This document shows positions 35,630 through 44,663 of a DNA stretch of 64,000 bases, one piece after another (the stretch's first letter is position 1; the number at the start of each line of letters is the position of its first letter). This DNA comes from Lachnospiraceae bacterium (GTDB lineage Bacteria; Bacillota; Clostridia; Lachnospirales; Lachnospiraceae): NCBI GenBank assembly GCA_910574285.1, contig CAJTAL010000004.1:120779-184778 (forward strand). Direction: 5' to 3'. The notes beneath the pieces were generated by a model. It saw only the letters and a program-made list of their open reading frames with translations, searched no databases and had not been told where the DNA came from. The translations under genes were made by a program, and so were the position numbers.

Positions 35630-36643
35630 ATGGCAGTAAAAGTAGCGATCAATGGATTCGGACGTATCGGACGTCTTGCATTCAGACAGATGTTTGGAGC
35701 AGAGGGATATGAGGTTGTAGCGATCAACGATTTGACATCCCCAAAGATGCTTGCACACCTGTTAAAGTATGACTCATCACAGGGCAGATACGCTTTATGT
35801 GACAAGGTAGAGGCAACAGAGGACTCTATCATTGTTGACGGCAAAGAGATTAAGATTTATGCAAAGGCTAATGCTGAAGAACTTCCATGGGGAGAGCTTA
35901 AGGTAGACGTTGTTCTTGAGTGTACAGGTTTCTACACATCTAAAGAGAAAGCTTCCGCACATGTTAAAGCAGGTGCAAGAAAAGTTGTTATTTCCGCACC
36001 GGCAGGAAATGATCTTCCTACTATCGTTTACAATGTAAATCATGACAAGCTGACAGCAGAAGATACCGTTATCTCCGCAGCTTCCTGTACAACAAACTGT
36101 CTGGCTCCTATGGCTAAGGCTCTTAACGACCTTGCAGCTATTAAGTCAGGTATTATGTGTACAATCCATGCTTACACAGGCGATCAGATGACTCTTGACG
36201 GACCGCAGAGAAAAGGTGATTTAAGAAGATCACGTGCAGCAGCAGTGAATATCGTACCTAACAGCACAGGCGCGGCTAAGGCTATCGGTCTTGTTATTCC
36301 TGAACTGAACGGCAAGCTGATCGGAGCTGCTCAGAGAATTCCTACTCCTACAGGATCAACGACGATCTTAACAGCGGTTGTTGAAGGCGATGTAACAGTA
36401 GATCAGATCAACGAGGCTATGAAAGCTGCTTCTAACGAGTCCTTCGGATACAACACAGACGAGATCGTATCCAGTGATATCGTTGGTATGAGATATGGTT
36501 CATTGTTTGACGCTACACAGACAATGGCTCTTCCGGTTGGCGACGGCACAACAGAGGTTCAGGTTGTATCATGGTATGACAATGAGAACTCCTACACAAG
36601 CCAGATGGTAAGAACAATCAAATACTTCTCTGAATTAGCATAA
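35630..36643 (+). CDS. gap: Glyceraldehyde-3-phosphate dehydrogenase, type I
   Basis: A 337-residue glycolytic enzyme that oxidises glyceraldehyde 3-phosphate with NAD+. It begins with the Rossmann [14 protein letters not shown], has the catalytic cysteine in [15 protein letters not shown] near 152-165, and the late [15 protein letters not shown] segment. TAGGAGG lies 8 bases before the ATG and codon use is smooth, as for a highly expressed gene. It leads the gap, pgk, tpiA cluster; a terminator-like hairpin before pgk may give gap a higher transcript level. Confidence 0.97.
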   Translation: MAVKVAINGFGRIGRLAFRQMFGAEGYEVVAINDLTSPKMLAHLLKYDSSQGRYALCDKVEATEDSIIVDGKEIKIYAKANAEELPWGELKVDVVLECTGFYTSKEKASAHVKAGARKVVISAPAGNDLPTIVYNVNHDKLTAEDTVISAASCTTNCLAPMAKALNDLAAIKSGIMCTIHAYTGDQMTLDGPQRKGDLRRSRAAAVNIVPNSTGAAKAIGLVIPELNGKLIGAAQRIPTPTGSTTILTAVVEGDVTVDQINEAMKAASNESFGYNTDEIVSSDIVGMRYGSLFDATQTMALPVGDGTTEVQVVSWYDNENSYTSQMVRTIKYFSELA

Positions 36644-36660
36644 TTCTGGAATACCCAAAG

Positions 36661-36691
36661 GGTCCGGTCTGAGAAAGGACCGGACCTTTTT
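36661..36691 (+). terminator. Terminator between gap and pgk
   Basis: GGTCCGGTC pairs with GACCGGACC across an 8-base loop and is followed by five T residues. Some read-through into pgk is expected because no separate pgk promoter is evident. Confidence 0.9.
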
Positions 36692-36756
36692 CGGTATATG
36701 CTGTGCGAAAAACTGCCGATGGCAGAATCTATAAATCTGAAAGGGGAAATATCTAC

Positions 36757-37950
36757 ATGCTCAATAAAAAATCAGTAGATGATATCAATGTAAAAGGCCA
36801 GAAAGTACTGGTAAGATGCGATTTTAACGTACCGCTTATTGACGGAAAGATCACAGACGAGAATCGTCTGGTTGCGGCGCTTCCGACGATTAAGAAGCTG
36901 ATCGCCGACGGCGGCAGGATCATTCTTTGCTCACATCTCGGAAAACCGAAGGGAGAGCCGAAGCCGGAATTATCTCTTGCACCGGTAGCAAAGCGTCTGT
37001 CCGAGCTTCTTGGACAGGAAGTAAAATTTGCAGCGGACGCCGAGGTTGTAGGCGAGAATGCAAAGGCAGCGGTAGCGGCTATGCAGGACGGCGACGTAGT
37101 ACTTCTTGAGAACACACGTTACAGAATCGAAGAGACGAAGAACGGTGAGGCTTTCAGCAAAGAGCTTGCTTCTCTTTGTGATGTATTTGTAAACGACGCG
37201 TTTGGTACCGCCCACCGTGCGCACTGCTCTAATGTAGGCGTGACACAGTTCGTTGATACCGCGGCTGTCGGTTACTTAATGCAGAAGGAAATTGATTTCC
37301 TTGGAAATGCTGTAAATAATCCGGAGAGACCATTCGTTGCGATCCTGGGCGGCGCAAAGGTATCCAGCAAGATTTCCGTAATCGAGAATCTGCTCGATAA
37401 AGTGGACACCCTGATTATCGGCGGCGGAATGTCTTATACCTTCTCCAAGGCACAGGGCGGCAATGTCGGCAAGTCGCTTTTGGAGGCTGATTACTGTGAG
37501 TATGCGTTGAATATGTTAAAGAAAGCGGAGGAAAAAGGAGTGAAATTACTGCTTCCTGTTGATACCGTGATCGCAGATGATTTCTCCAACGACGCGAACA
37601 GCAAAGTAGTAAAAGCAGGCGAGATCCCGGACGGATGGCAGGGACTTGATATCGGACCGGATACGGTGAAGATCTTCTGCGACGCTGTACAGGACGCTAA
37701 GACGGTAGTATGGAACGGACCGATGGGATGCTTCGAGATGCCGAAGTTTGCAGGCGGTACAGAAGCAGTTGCAAAGGCGCTGGCAGATACGGAAGCTACC
37801 ACGATCATCGGCGGCGGCGATTCCGCAGCGGCAGTTAACCAGTTAGGTTACGGCGATAAGATGACCCACATCTCAACAGGCGGCGGCGCGTCCCTCGAAT
37901 TCCTCGAAGGCAAAGAACTCCCAGGTGTAGCAGCAGCTAATGATAAGTAA
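36757..37950 (+). CDS. pgk: Phosphoglycerate kinase
   Basis: A 397-residue enzyme making ATP from 1,3-bisphosphoglycerate. It has [11 protein letters not shown] near 17, [11 protein letters not shown] near 55, ENTRYR near 113, [13 protein letters not shown] near 160, [11 protein letters not shown] near 200, and the nucleotide loop GGGDSAAAV near 350. The ATG at 36757 has GAAAGGGG about 10 bases upstream; an in-frame codon 54 bases earlier would add non-family residues. Its stop is immediately followed by the structured repeat cluster that separates it from tpiA. Confidence 0.97.
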   Translation: MLNKKSVDDINVKGQKVLVRCDFNVPLIDGKITDENRLVAALPTIKKLIADGGRIILCSHLGKPKGEPKPELSLAPVAKRLSELLGQEVKFAADAEVVGENAKAAVAAMQDGDVVLLENTRYRIEETKNGEAFSKELASLCDVFVNDAFGTAHRAHCSNVGVTQFVDTAAVGYLMQKEIDFLGNAVNNPERPFVAILGGAKVSSKISVIENLLDKVDTLIIGGGMSYTFSKAQGGNVGKSLLEADYCEYALNMLKKAEEKGVKLLLPVDTVIADDFSNDANSKVVKAGEIPDGWQGLDIGPDTVKIFCDAVQDAKTVVWNGPMGCFEMPKFAGGTEAVAKALADTEATTIIGGGDSAAAVNQLGYGDKMTHISTGGGASLEFLEGKELPGVAAANDK

Positions 37951-37951
37951 G

Positions 37952-38140
37952 CACTTGGCGAGGTCTTTTCGAGCCTAGTGCGAACTTAGTTCGCCGCACT
38001 TGGCGAGGTACTTCACGAGCCTAGAGAGGCGAACATACGAAGCTTGGGGAGGTTTTTTCGAGCCTAGCGTTTACCTAGTTCGCCGAAGTTGGCGATCCCT
38101 GAATACTTAGCGAGGTATTTCACGAGCTTAGAATTCAGGG
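37952..38140 (+). repeat. Cluster of four structured repeats between pgk and tpiA
   Basis: Four copies of a CTTGGCGAGG-loop-CGAGCCTAG unit lie at 37952-37980, 37999-38024, 38042-38068 and 38097-38140. Each folds into a stem with a U.U mismatch, three pairs, then tandem G.A/A.G mismatches closed by a G-C pair. Unit 4 changes one G-C pair to A-U (CTTAGCGAG with CGAGCTTAG) and has a perfect 8-bp outer stem (CCCTGAAT/ATTCAGGG). Unit 3 is flanked by GGCGAAC and GTTCGCC, and GCGAAC-TTA-GTTCGC sits between units 1 and 2. No coding frame is evident. The region is transcribed with the glycolytic genes unless a promoter is hidden here. Confidence 0.75.
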
Positions 38141-38169
38141 AGATACTCCAAACGAAGTGAGGAGTATCT
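38141..38169 (+). promoter_or_regulatory. Hairpin just upstream of tpiA
   Basis: AGATACTCC pairs with GGAGTATCT across an 11-base loop, ending about 38 bases before the tpiA start. There is no T-run, so it may stabilise a processed mRNA end rather than terminate. Confidence 0.6.
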
Positions 38170-38206
38170 TCATTAAAATAAAAAACAATTAAGGAGAATC
38201 CATATC

Positions 38207-38956
38207 ATGGCAAGAAAGAAAATTATAGCGGGCAACTGGAAGATGAACAAGACTCCTAGCGAGGCAGTTGCTTTAGTGGAAGAGTTAAAACCATTAGTAG
38301 CAAATGACGAAGTTGATGTAGTATTCTGCGTACCTGCAATCGATATCGTTCCGGTTGTAGAGGCGGCGAAGGGAACGAACATTCAGGTTGGCGCTGAGAA
38401 TATGTATTTCGAGGAGAGCGGCGCTTATACAGGAGAGATCTCTCCGAACATGCTGGTAGATGCAGGCGTGAAGTATGTTGTTCTTGGACATTCCGAGAGA
38501 AGAGAGTACTTTGGCGAGACGAACGAGGATGTGAACAAAAAGGTTCTGAAAGCATTTGAACATGGTATCACACCGATCATGTGCTGCGGCGAGACATTAG
38601 AGCAGAGAGAACAGGGCGTGACCATGGACTTCATCCGTCAGCAGGTTAAGGTTGGTTTCCAGAATGTAACGGCAGATCAGGCAAAGACGGCAGTTATCGC
38701 TTATGAGCCGATATGGGCGATCGGAACCGGTAAGACCGCGACAACAGAGCAGGCGCAGGAAGTATGCGCAGGAATCCGTGCTTGTATCGCGGAAGTTTAT
38801 GACGATGCGACAGCGGAAGCAATCCGTATTCAGTACGGCGGATCTGTTAATGCGGCTACAGCGGCGGATTTATTCGCGCAGGCTGACATCGACGGAGGTC
38901 TTGTAGGAGGCGCTTCTTTGAAGGCTGATTTCGGTAAGATCGTAAATTATAAGTAA
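38207..38956 (+). CDS. tpiA: Triosephosphate isomerase
   Basis: A 249-residue enzyme interconverting dihydroxyacetone phosphate and glyceraldehyde 3-phosphate. Catalytic residues are visible: Lys in AGNWKMNKT near 11, His in [13 protein letters not shown] near 95 and Glu in [15 protein letters not shown] near 167, then the phosphate loop [10 protein letters not shown] and [15 protein letters not shown] precedes the ATG. It follows the repeat cluster after pgk and ends with a strong terminator. Confidence 0.97.
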   Translation: MARKKIIAGNWKMNKTPSEAVALVEELKPLVANDEVDVVFCVPAIDIVPVVEAAKGTNIQVGAENMYFEESGAYTGEISPNMLVDAGVKYVVLGHSERREYFGETNEDVNKKVLKAFEHGITPIMCCGETLEQREQGVTMDFIRQQVKVGFQNVTADQAKTAVIAYEPIWAIGTGKTATTEQAQEVCAGIRACIAEVYDDATAEAIRIQYGGSVNAATAADLFAQADIDGGLVGGASLKADFGKIVNYK

Positions 38957-39013
38957 TAAATTATAAATAATAAGAATTACAAAAAATCTGATAGTTGAAA
39001 AATGTATTAAAAT

Positions 39014-39056
39014 AGGGTATGAAAGGAATTCCAATCCTTTGATGCCCTTTTTTACT
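39014..39056 (+). terminator. Terminator after tpiA
   Basis: GGGTAT and AAAGGAATT pair with their downstream partners (AATCCTTT, ATGCCC) to form a long stem, followed by six T residues. Confidence 0.88.
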
Positions 39057-39110
39057 TTTTCGTCGTAGTCTGTGTGTAGGGGCAAGGTATTATAAGATAA
39101 GGAGAATGAC

Positions 39111-39713
39111 ATGGGAAAATTTTCGTTACGTAAAAAAGATGAAAAAGAAGATCAATTTCGGCAAAGAATAGATGAAATGCTGGGAAAACTTCTGGATGAA
39201 AATATGAAGGGTCGGGAGAGATTAGAGAAACTGTCCGAGGAAATTCTACAGAACAGAGCGGATGTTCGGAAACATGATATGGCATTAGAGGATTGTCTGG
39301 ATGCATTGGCTGATCAGCAGGAAAATGAGACACAGAGCCAGAAACGTATCAGAGAATTGGAGGACGCGCAGGAGAAACTTTTGCAAGTGATGGAAATGTA
39401 TCAGGACCAGATGTGGTATATGCGGCGATATGCAGCGGAAAATGATCCTGCATGGGTTCCGCAGTTAGAACTGTCGCAAGGCGCTGTGAAGCGAAAAATG
39501 ATTTCCAGTGGAGTTACCTTGATTGATGAAACCGGAGTAGAAGTGGATTATACGTATCATGAGGTGATTGAAATCAGAGATATTGCGGAGACTTCAAAGG
39601 CGCGGACAGTTGCAGAGATCTTTTATCCGGGATATGTATATAAAGGGGTGGTAAAAAAGAAGGCGAAGGTAGCTGCCTACCGTAATGTAGGTGAGATGGC
39701 GGCAGAAAAATAA
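39111..39713 (+). CDS. GrpE-like nucleotide-exchange factor
   Basis: A 200-residue protein. Residues 1-105 are highly charged and heptad-like, as expected of the long GrpE coiled coil; residues 130-195 resemble the GrpE beta domain (GVEVDYTYHEVIEI, then VAEIFYPGYVYKGVVKKKAKVAAYRN, quoted in two parts because the match is spread). In GrpE the equivalent reads HEAV...V.GY...G...RPA.V.V. It starts an operon with a short Hsp70 and a J-like protein, 28 and 35 bases apart, which supports a co-chaperone role. It is too divergent to be the housekeeping grpE, and no hrcA or CIRCE-type operator is seen upstream. Confidence 0.72.
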   Translation: MGKFSLRKKDEKEDQFRQRIDEMLGKLLDENMKGRERLEKLSEEILQNRADVRKHDMALEDCLDALADQQENETQSQKRIRELEDAQEKLLQVMEMYQDQMWYMRRYAAENDPAWVPQLELSQGAVKRKMISSGVTLIDETGVEVDYTYHEVIEIRDIAETSKARTVAEIFYPGYVYKGVVKKKAKVAAYRNVGEMAAEK

Positions 39714-39740
39714 GACAAAAGAAAATAGGAGTAGCGAAAG

Positions 39741-41453
39741 ATGAGTATGGATGTAAACACAATTATCGGGATTGACTTAGGGACTTCTACGACTGAGGCG
39801 GCGATTATCCGGAACGGGAAACCGGAGATGATATTGAACTTCGATGGAGAGGTTATTACGCCTTCGGCGGTTGGAGTAGATGAAAACGGCGAGTTTGTGT
39901 TCGGAGAGAAGGCAAAGGCACAGTACCTTATGGCGCCGGAGGATACGGTGATTGAGGCAAAGCGTAAGATTGGAACGAAAGAAAAGCTTTCTATGGGAGG
40001 CAAGGAATATACGCCGGTGGAGGTGTCGGCGATGCTTCTTTCACATGTGAAGGTTTTTGTGTCAGATTATCTGAAGGAAGAGATTTCCAGGGCAGTGATA
40101 TCTGTACCGGCATATTTTGACGATCTGCAGAGGCAAGAGACGGTAGAAGCCGGAAAAAAAGCAGGCTTTACGGTGGAACGGATCATCAATGAACCGACTG
40201 CGGCGGCATTAAGCTATGGAATCGAACATATGGAAGAAGAGAGTCATATCCTGGTCTATGATCTGGGCGGCGGAACTTTTGACGTGACTTTACTTGAGAT
40301 GTTCGGCGGTGTATTGGAGGTAAAGGCCAGTAGCGGGGATAATAAGCTGGGCGGCAAGGACTTCGACGAATGCCTGATTCAGTGGCTTCTTCGGCAGTTC
40401 CGGAAAAAAGAAGGGATTGACCTTGAAAAAAATACGGCGGCAATGGTGAAGTTAAAGGAACAGGCGGAATGGTGTAAGAAGGAACTGAGTATACAGGATT
40501 CCTGTAGAATCACGATACCATTCCTTGCGCAGAAAGATGGAAAACCGATAGCTTTAGATGAGACTGTGACGGTTGGGCAGTTTGAAGAAATGACAAAGGA
40601 ACTGCTGGAGAGGACACATGCCCCGATTGATGTAGTATTGGCGGACAGCGGCGTGCTTCCGTCGGAGATTGACAGGATCCTTCTGGTAGGCGGTTCGACC
40701 CGTATGCCTATGGTTCGCAGGGATCTGGCGGATTATCTGAAGAAAGAACCGTCTCAGGCAGTCAATCCTGATTATGCAGTGGCAGAAGGCGCGGCGATCC
40801 AGGCAGGTATAATAGAAGGAACGATAAGCGGGGAAGACAGTCTGATTATGACGGATGTGAATCCATATACATTGGGTGTACATGCGTTGTCTGGATTTGA
40901 TATGGATTATATGAGCGTAGTGATTCCAAGAAATGTGACGATACCGACGGTCCGGAAAAAAACCTATTATACAAGCTGGGATAATCAATCAGTTGCTTCG
41001 ATCGAAGTGTACCAGGGAGAATCAGATAATATACGGCATAATCATTTCCTGGGTGAATTCGATATAAAGGGAATTCCTTTAAGGCCGGCCGGGGAAGAAA
41101 AGATAGATGTGGAGTTCTCCTATGACTTGAACGGAATGCTGGGGGTGCGTGCTCAAATTGTCAGTACCAAAGAAGAGGCATCGGTTGAGATTAACATGAT
41201 GGAGCAGGCCAAGGAGAATGTTCAGCCAGAGATAGATATAAGCAAATGGAGAGAATCGCCTTATGCGAAACAGTTCAGGACGGTCATCCGGCGTGCAGAG
41301 CGCAGGTTAAAGAAGGAGGATTCTTTTGATATGCCGCTGTTCCGGGAAGATTTGGAGGATACATTATATGATCTGAAAGTGGCGTTGATAGAAGAGGATT
41401 TGGAGACGGCAGAAGATTTGGAAGATGAGCTCCTGTATATTATGGGAGAGTAA
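39741..41453 (+). CDS. Hsp70-family ATPase (DnaK-like, shortened)
   Basis: A 570-residue Hsp70. The nucleotide-binding domain has IIGIDLGTSTTEAAI near 8, VISVPAYFDDLQRQET near 115, INEPTAAALSYG near 150, LVYDLGGGTFDVTLLE near 170 and ILLVGGSTRMPMV near 312. The substrate domain follows (NPYTLGVHAL near 375). The C-terminal lid is short, acidic and lacks the EEVD-like tail, and the protein is about 40-70 residues shorter than DnaK. It lies between the GrpE-like and J-like genes, so it probably works with these as a dedicated set rather than as the general DnaK. Clients are unknown. Confidence 0.88.
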   Translation: MSMDVNTIIGIDLGTSTTEAAIIRNGKPEMILNFDGEVITPSAVGVDENGEFVFGEKAKAQYLMAPEDTVIEAKRKIGTKEKLSMGGKEYTPVEVSAMLLSHVKVFVSDYLKEEISRAVISVPAYFDDLQRQETVEAGKKAGFTVERIINEPTAAALSYGIEHMEEESHILVYDLGGGTFDVTLLEMFGGVLEVKASSGDNKLGGKDFDECLIQWLLRQFRKKEGIDLEKNTAAMVKLKEQAEWCKKELSIQDSCRITIPFLAQKDGKPIALDETVTVGQFEEMTKELLERTHAPIDVVLADSGVLPSEIDRILLVGGSTRMPMVRRDLADYLKKEPSQAVNPDYAVAEGAAIQAGIIEGTISGEDSLIMTDVNPYTLGVHALSGFDMDYMSVVIPRNVTIPTVRKKTYYTSWDNQSVASIEVYQGESDNIRHNHFLGEFDIKGIPLRPAGEEKIDVEFSYDLNGMLGVRAQIVSTKEEASVEINMMEQAKENVQPEIDISKWRESPYAKQFRTVIRRAERRLKKEDSFDMPLFREDLEDTLYDLKVALIEEDLETAEDLEDELLYIMGE

Positions 41454-41488
41454 GGAACGCATTTTTTGGAGAGCGAGGAAGGAAGTAG

Positions 41489-42877
41489 ATGGGGATATAT
41501 TATGAAGTACTGGGATTGAAGCAGGGAGCTTCGCAGGAAGAGATTAAGAGAGCTTATTTTTCTCTGGTAAGACAGTATTCACCTGAGAAGGATCCGGAGA
41601 AATTCCGGGAGATCCGAGAGGCATATGAGCATTTGAAAGATGCGGAGGAAGAACAGGGACCTGTATTTGCTGAACCCAGAGAATCGTGGGCGAAACAGTT
41701 CTTAAAACAGATTCAGATATACCAGAAAAATGGGGATGATTTGCGTGTCCGGGATGCATGTGAAGAGGCATGGAGAGTCTTCCCGGATGAGATACAGTTT
41801 TTATATTTGCTTATGAAAGCGCAGCGCTGGGTTGGAAATACGGGAAAAGCGGTGAAAAGCGGTGAAAAGCTTATAGAAAGAGAGCCGGAGAATAAGTGGT
41901 TTTGGCGGGAGCTGGCTATCGCTTATCAAGAAAGAGGATTTACAAGGAAAGCTTTTTTTGCATTTGACAAGGCGTATGAACTGGGATGCCGGGATCTTGA
42001 CTTTGTTTTGGATTTTTCGTTATCGTGTAATGATTACAAGCAGTTTTCGAAAGGGATTCAGTTGTTGACAGAGCTGATAAGCAGAGAAAAACGCTGGAAG
42101 AGAGAAGAGATTCCGCAGGCTTTGGAGGCGTATTCCGGATTGATTTCAATGACGATACAAAGTGAGCAGGAACCGGGCAATATACTGGAAGATTTTAAGG
42201 ACTTTCTGCTGCGGTATAAGATATATATGGAGGAAAGCCAGGAAGAGTTGTTAAGAATCATGACCGTCTTTATGTTACATCCCTCATTTGCCGATTCAAA
42301 AGGGCGGGTAGTGTTGAAAGAGATCTTAGATATTCTTGACAGTGCGTTTCATTCGGATGAAGGGAAGGAACTTTTGGAAGAGTTACGTGGAGCAAGCGTA
42401 AGCTGGGCATATAATGATCCGCGTTTGAATGAGACAATGCAAAACGGAGCAGAGGTATTTCAAATGATGGAAGGCATGGAGCCGGAGATACGAAATTTTG
42501 CAATAATGGATGTAAAGCTGCGCATGATTAAAGAACGGCAGGAAATTCTTCCTCAACTGGATATCATTGAGAGTGAATATCCGGCTTATTTTGAGAAGAT
42601 TCAGGATTTTGCCGAACAATTACGATACGGAAAGAATCTGGAATATCTGAAAAACAGTATGATGAAGCAATATATCCGTCTGGTGCAGTACATAGATGGA
42701 GGTATGTACTTTGAAAAATATCCGCAAGAGAAGGAAAGATATATGGGAAGAGTAGTCTATCAAAGTGAAGATGATATGCCATATGTCAGAAGCAGCAAGA
42801 AGATTGGGAGGAATGATCCTTGTCCATGCGGAAGTGGGAAGAAATATAAACATTGCTGTATGAGGAAGAATACATAA
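41489..42877 (+). CDS. J-like domain protein with helical repeats and SEC-C
   Basis: A 462-residue protein. Residues 4-60 match a J domain ([20 protein letters not shown], then [12 protein letters not shown]), but the invariant HPD that triggers Hsp70 ATPase is replaced by SPE at 31-33. The middle is all-helical and TPR-like (for example residues 95-160), and the C-terminus is a SEC-C zinc motif, [18 protein letters not shown]. It is the third gene of the chaperone-like operon, 35 bases after the Hsp70 gene. The likely role is to bring clients or ribosomal partners to that Hsp70; how it would stimulate ATPase without HPD is unclear. Confidence 0.82.
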   Translation: MGIYYEVLGLKQGASQEEIKRAYFSLVRQYSPEKDPEKFREIREAYEHLKDAEEEQGPVFAEPRESWAKQFLKQIQIYQKNGDDLRVRDACEEAWRVFPDEIQFLYLLMKAQRWVGNTGKAVKSGEKLIEREPENKWFWRELAIAYQERGFTRKAFFAFDKAYELGCRDLDFVLDFSLSCNDYKQFSKGIQLLTELISREKRWKREEIPQALEAYSGLISMTIQSEQEPGNILEDFKDFLLRYKIYMEESQEELLRIMTVFMLHPSFADSKGRVVLKEILDILDSAFHSDEGKELLEELRGASVSWAYNDPRLNETMQNGAEVFQMMEGMEPEIRNFAIMDVKLRMIKERQEILPQLDIIESEYPAYFEKIQDFAEQLRYGKNLEYLKNSMMKQYIRLVQYIDGGMYFEKYPQEKERYMGRVVYQSEDDMPYVRSSKKIGRNDPCPCGSGKKYKHCCMRKNT

Positions 42878-42889
42878 GGAGGAGCAGCT

Positions 42890-43468
42890 TTGGAATGGGA
42901 AGACGGGAAAATAAGATGCAGTTGGGCAAATCCAAAGAATGAAACCTATATTCACTATCATGACAAAGAGTGGGGCGTCCCGGTCTACGACGATCACAAA
43001 TTATTTGAGATGCTGGTGCTGGAAGGATTTCAAGCCGGTCTGTCGTGGGAATGTGTATTGAATAAGAGGGAAGATTTTAAGACGGCTTTCGATCAATTTG
43101 ACCTGGAAAAGGTGTGCGCCTATGACGAGGAGGATATAGAAAGACTTAAGAATAACCCGAAGATTATCCGAAATAAGCGTAAGATCCAGGCGGCGGTGAC
43201 GAATGGAAAGGTGTTTCGAAAGATTCAGCAGGAGTTCGGCAGTTTTTCTAAATATCTCTGGCATTGGACCAAAGGAGAGATCATTTATGAAAATGACCGG
43301 ACATATTCTGAACTTTCGGACGCTATATCGGAGGATTTGAAGAAACGAGGCATGAAGTTCGTCGGGACGACGATAATCTATGCCTATCTGCAGGCGGTGG
43401 GAGTAATCTATTCGCATGAAGAAGAATGTTATTTTTCACACCCACGCCAATCACACCGCAGTAGTTAA
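42890..43468 (+). CDS. tag: DNA-3-methyladenine glycosylase I
   Basis: A 192-residue repair enzyme that removes 3-methyladenine from DNA. The family signature is clear: RCSWANPK near the start, YHDKEWGVPVYDDHKLFEML, the catalytic region LEGFQAGLSWECVLNKR near 45-60, and FVGTTIIYAYLQAVG near 155. The zinc ligands (early Cys and His, late His and Cys) appear to be present. Translation starts at TTG (42890), 6 bases after AAGGAGG; the nearby ATG is out of frame. It follows the J-like gene by 12 bases and may share its transcript. Confidence 0.94.
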   Translation: MEWEDGKIRCSWANPKNETYIHYHDKEWGVPVYDDHKLFEMLVLEGFQAGLSWECVLNKREDFKTAFDQFDLEKVCAYDEEDIERLKNNPKIIRNKRKIQAAVTNGKVFRKIQQEFGSFSKYLWHWTKGEIIYENDRTYSELSDAISEDLKKRGMKFVGTTIIYAYLQAVGVIYSHEEECYFSHPRQSHRSS

Positions 43469-43496
43469 TCTTATCTAAAAACTGGAGGCTGAAGGG

Positions 43497-43568
43497 ATGT
43501 CAGCCGAGAAGATTATTGAAAGCATTAAATATGTAGAGACGGCTGAACCAAAAGCGGAAGCAAAGTAA
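43497..43568 (+). CDS. Micropeptide, 23 aa
   Basis: An ATG 9 bases after GGAGG opens 23 codons (MSAEKIIESIKYVETAEPKA and three more) and the stop is directly followed by a terminator of the same family as those after the two 60-aa genes. The peptide is charged and could be helical. The ribosome site and terminator suggest it is translated, but it may be a decayed gene. No family is recognised. Confidence 0.45.
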   Translation: MSAEKIIESIKYVETAEPKAEAK

Positions 43569-43577
43569 CGGATAAAA

Positions 43578-43625
43578 AGGCGTAAAGTTTTTGTTGAATT
43601 TAAGAAGGACTTTACGTCTTTTTTA
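43578..43625 (+). terminator. Terminator of the GGTGTAAAG family, copy 2
   Basis: GGCGTAAAGT pairs with ACTTTACGTC, followed by six T residues. Compared with the copy at 21591, a T-A pair is C-G here, a compensatory change. Confidence 0.88.
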
Positions 43626-43635
43626 TGAAAGTATA

Positions 43636-43725
43636 TTTTCAAATATTCTTAAGTATTGTATAATTATCCTTGTGGTATAAAGGACTGGCGCTGTTATCCG
43701 GGGATTCCGGCGGTATTGTGCCAGT
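43636..43725 (+). promoter_or_regulatory. Promoter and folded leader of the esterase gene
   Basis: TTTTCA and TATAAT (43659) are separated by 17 bases. The leader then forms a hairpin with ACTGGC/GCCAGT ends (43684-43725) and a smaller inner CCGG/CCGG stem; a further CATTACA/TGTAGATG pairing lies downstream. No known riboswitch is recognised. The rest of the gap to 43802 holds no gene. Confidence 0.4.
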
Positions 43726-43801
43726 GTACTGACCCACATTACAGGAAAATGTAGATGGTGCACTGTCGTCTGTATTTTTCAAGATCGAAAGGGGATATAC
43801 G

Positions 43802-44626
43802 ATGATCTACAAAGAGATACCGATACAGGCAGAAGGATCTGCAGAGTATGCGCGGCTTCAGGTCTATATTCAGGATACTCCGCAGGACGGGAGCCTTAAG
43901 GTAAAGAAGCGTCCGCTGATCTTAATCTGTCCGGGAGGCGGATATGAACGGACCAGTTACCGGGAGGGAGAGCCTACGGCGCTGCATTTCTTAAGCAGGG
44001 GATATCATGCATGTGTGCTGCGTTATTCGGTTGCTCCGGTCCGTTTCCCAGTACAGGTACTGGAAGTCGGACAGGCATTCGGGATTATCCGGGAGAATGC
44101 CGGAGCATGGAAGGTGGATATGGAACGGATCGTGGTACAGGGATCTTCGGCGGGAGGACATCTTGCCGCATGTTACGGCGCTTTCTGGAATCAGGATTTC
44201 CTACAGGCAGGAGCGAAAGGGCAGAAAGAGGCAGGAAAGCCGAGAGGGATCATGCTGAGTTATCCGGTGATTACCGCAGATCCGAAGTATGCGCATATGG
44301 GAAGTTTTAAGTGTCTTTTGGGGGAAGATTACGAGGCGCAGGCAGAAAAGGTGTCGGTCGAGAAGCAGGTGACAAGGGCGATGCCGCCTTGTTTTATCTG
44401 GCATACCATGGAAGACAATACGGTGCCGGTGGAGAATTCTCTGATGCTGGCGGCGGAGCTTCACAGGCAGGGGATCCCGGCCGAACTTCATATCTTTCCG
44501 GAGGGAGAGCATGGTCTGAGTCTTGCAAGTCCTGTAGTGGAACGCGAGAACGGACAGGGAATTCAGGCGGAGTGCGCGAGATGGATTGAACTGGCGGACG
44601 CATGGCTTGAGAGGTTATTCGAATAG
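43802..44626 (+). CDS. Alpha/beta-hydrolase, esterase-like
   Basis: A 274-residue cytosolic hydrolase. It has the oxyanion loop ILICPGGGYERTSYREGEP near 42, the nucleophile elbow VQGSSAGGHLAA near 115 (Ser in GxSxG), a late Asp in HTMEDNTVPV near 205 and His in EGEHGLSLA near 240. This layout resembles the BD-FAE/acetyl-xylan-esterase-like group, so removal of acetyl or similar ester groups from sugars is a reasonable guess. No signal peptide is present. GAAAGGGG precedes the ATG. Substrate is not shown. Confidence 0.85.
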   Translation: MIYKEIPIQAEGSAEYARLQVYIQDTPQDGSLKVKKRPLILICPGGGYERTSYREGEPTALHFLSRGYHACVLRYSVAPVRFPVQVLEVGQAFGIIRENAGAWKVDMERIVVQGSSAGGHLAACYGAFWNQDFLQAGAKGQKEAGKPRGIMLSYPVITADPKYAHMGSFKCLLGEDYEAQAEKVSVEKQVTRAMPPCFIWHTMEDNTVPVENSLMLAAELHRQGIPAELHIFPEGEHGLSLASPVVERENGQGIQAECARWIELADAWLERLFE

Positions 44627-44663
44627 TAAATCTAACTAGATAAGAAAAGGAGTGTCAGGCATT

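Noticed and set aside
37952..38140. Repeat cluster as a CRISPR array
   Set aside because: Units are imperfect and unequally spaced, the intervening bases are themselves palindromic, and no cas gene is present.
39111..41453. Housekeeping grpE-dnaK
   Set aside because: The GrpE-like protein is too divergent, the Hsp70 is short with an atypical lid, and no hrcA, dnaJ with HPD or CIRCE element is present.
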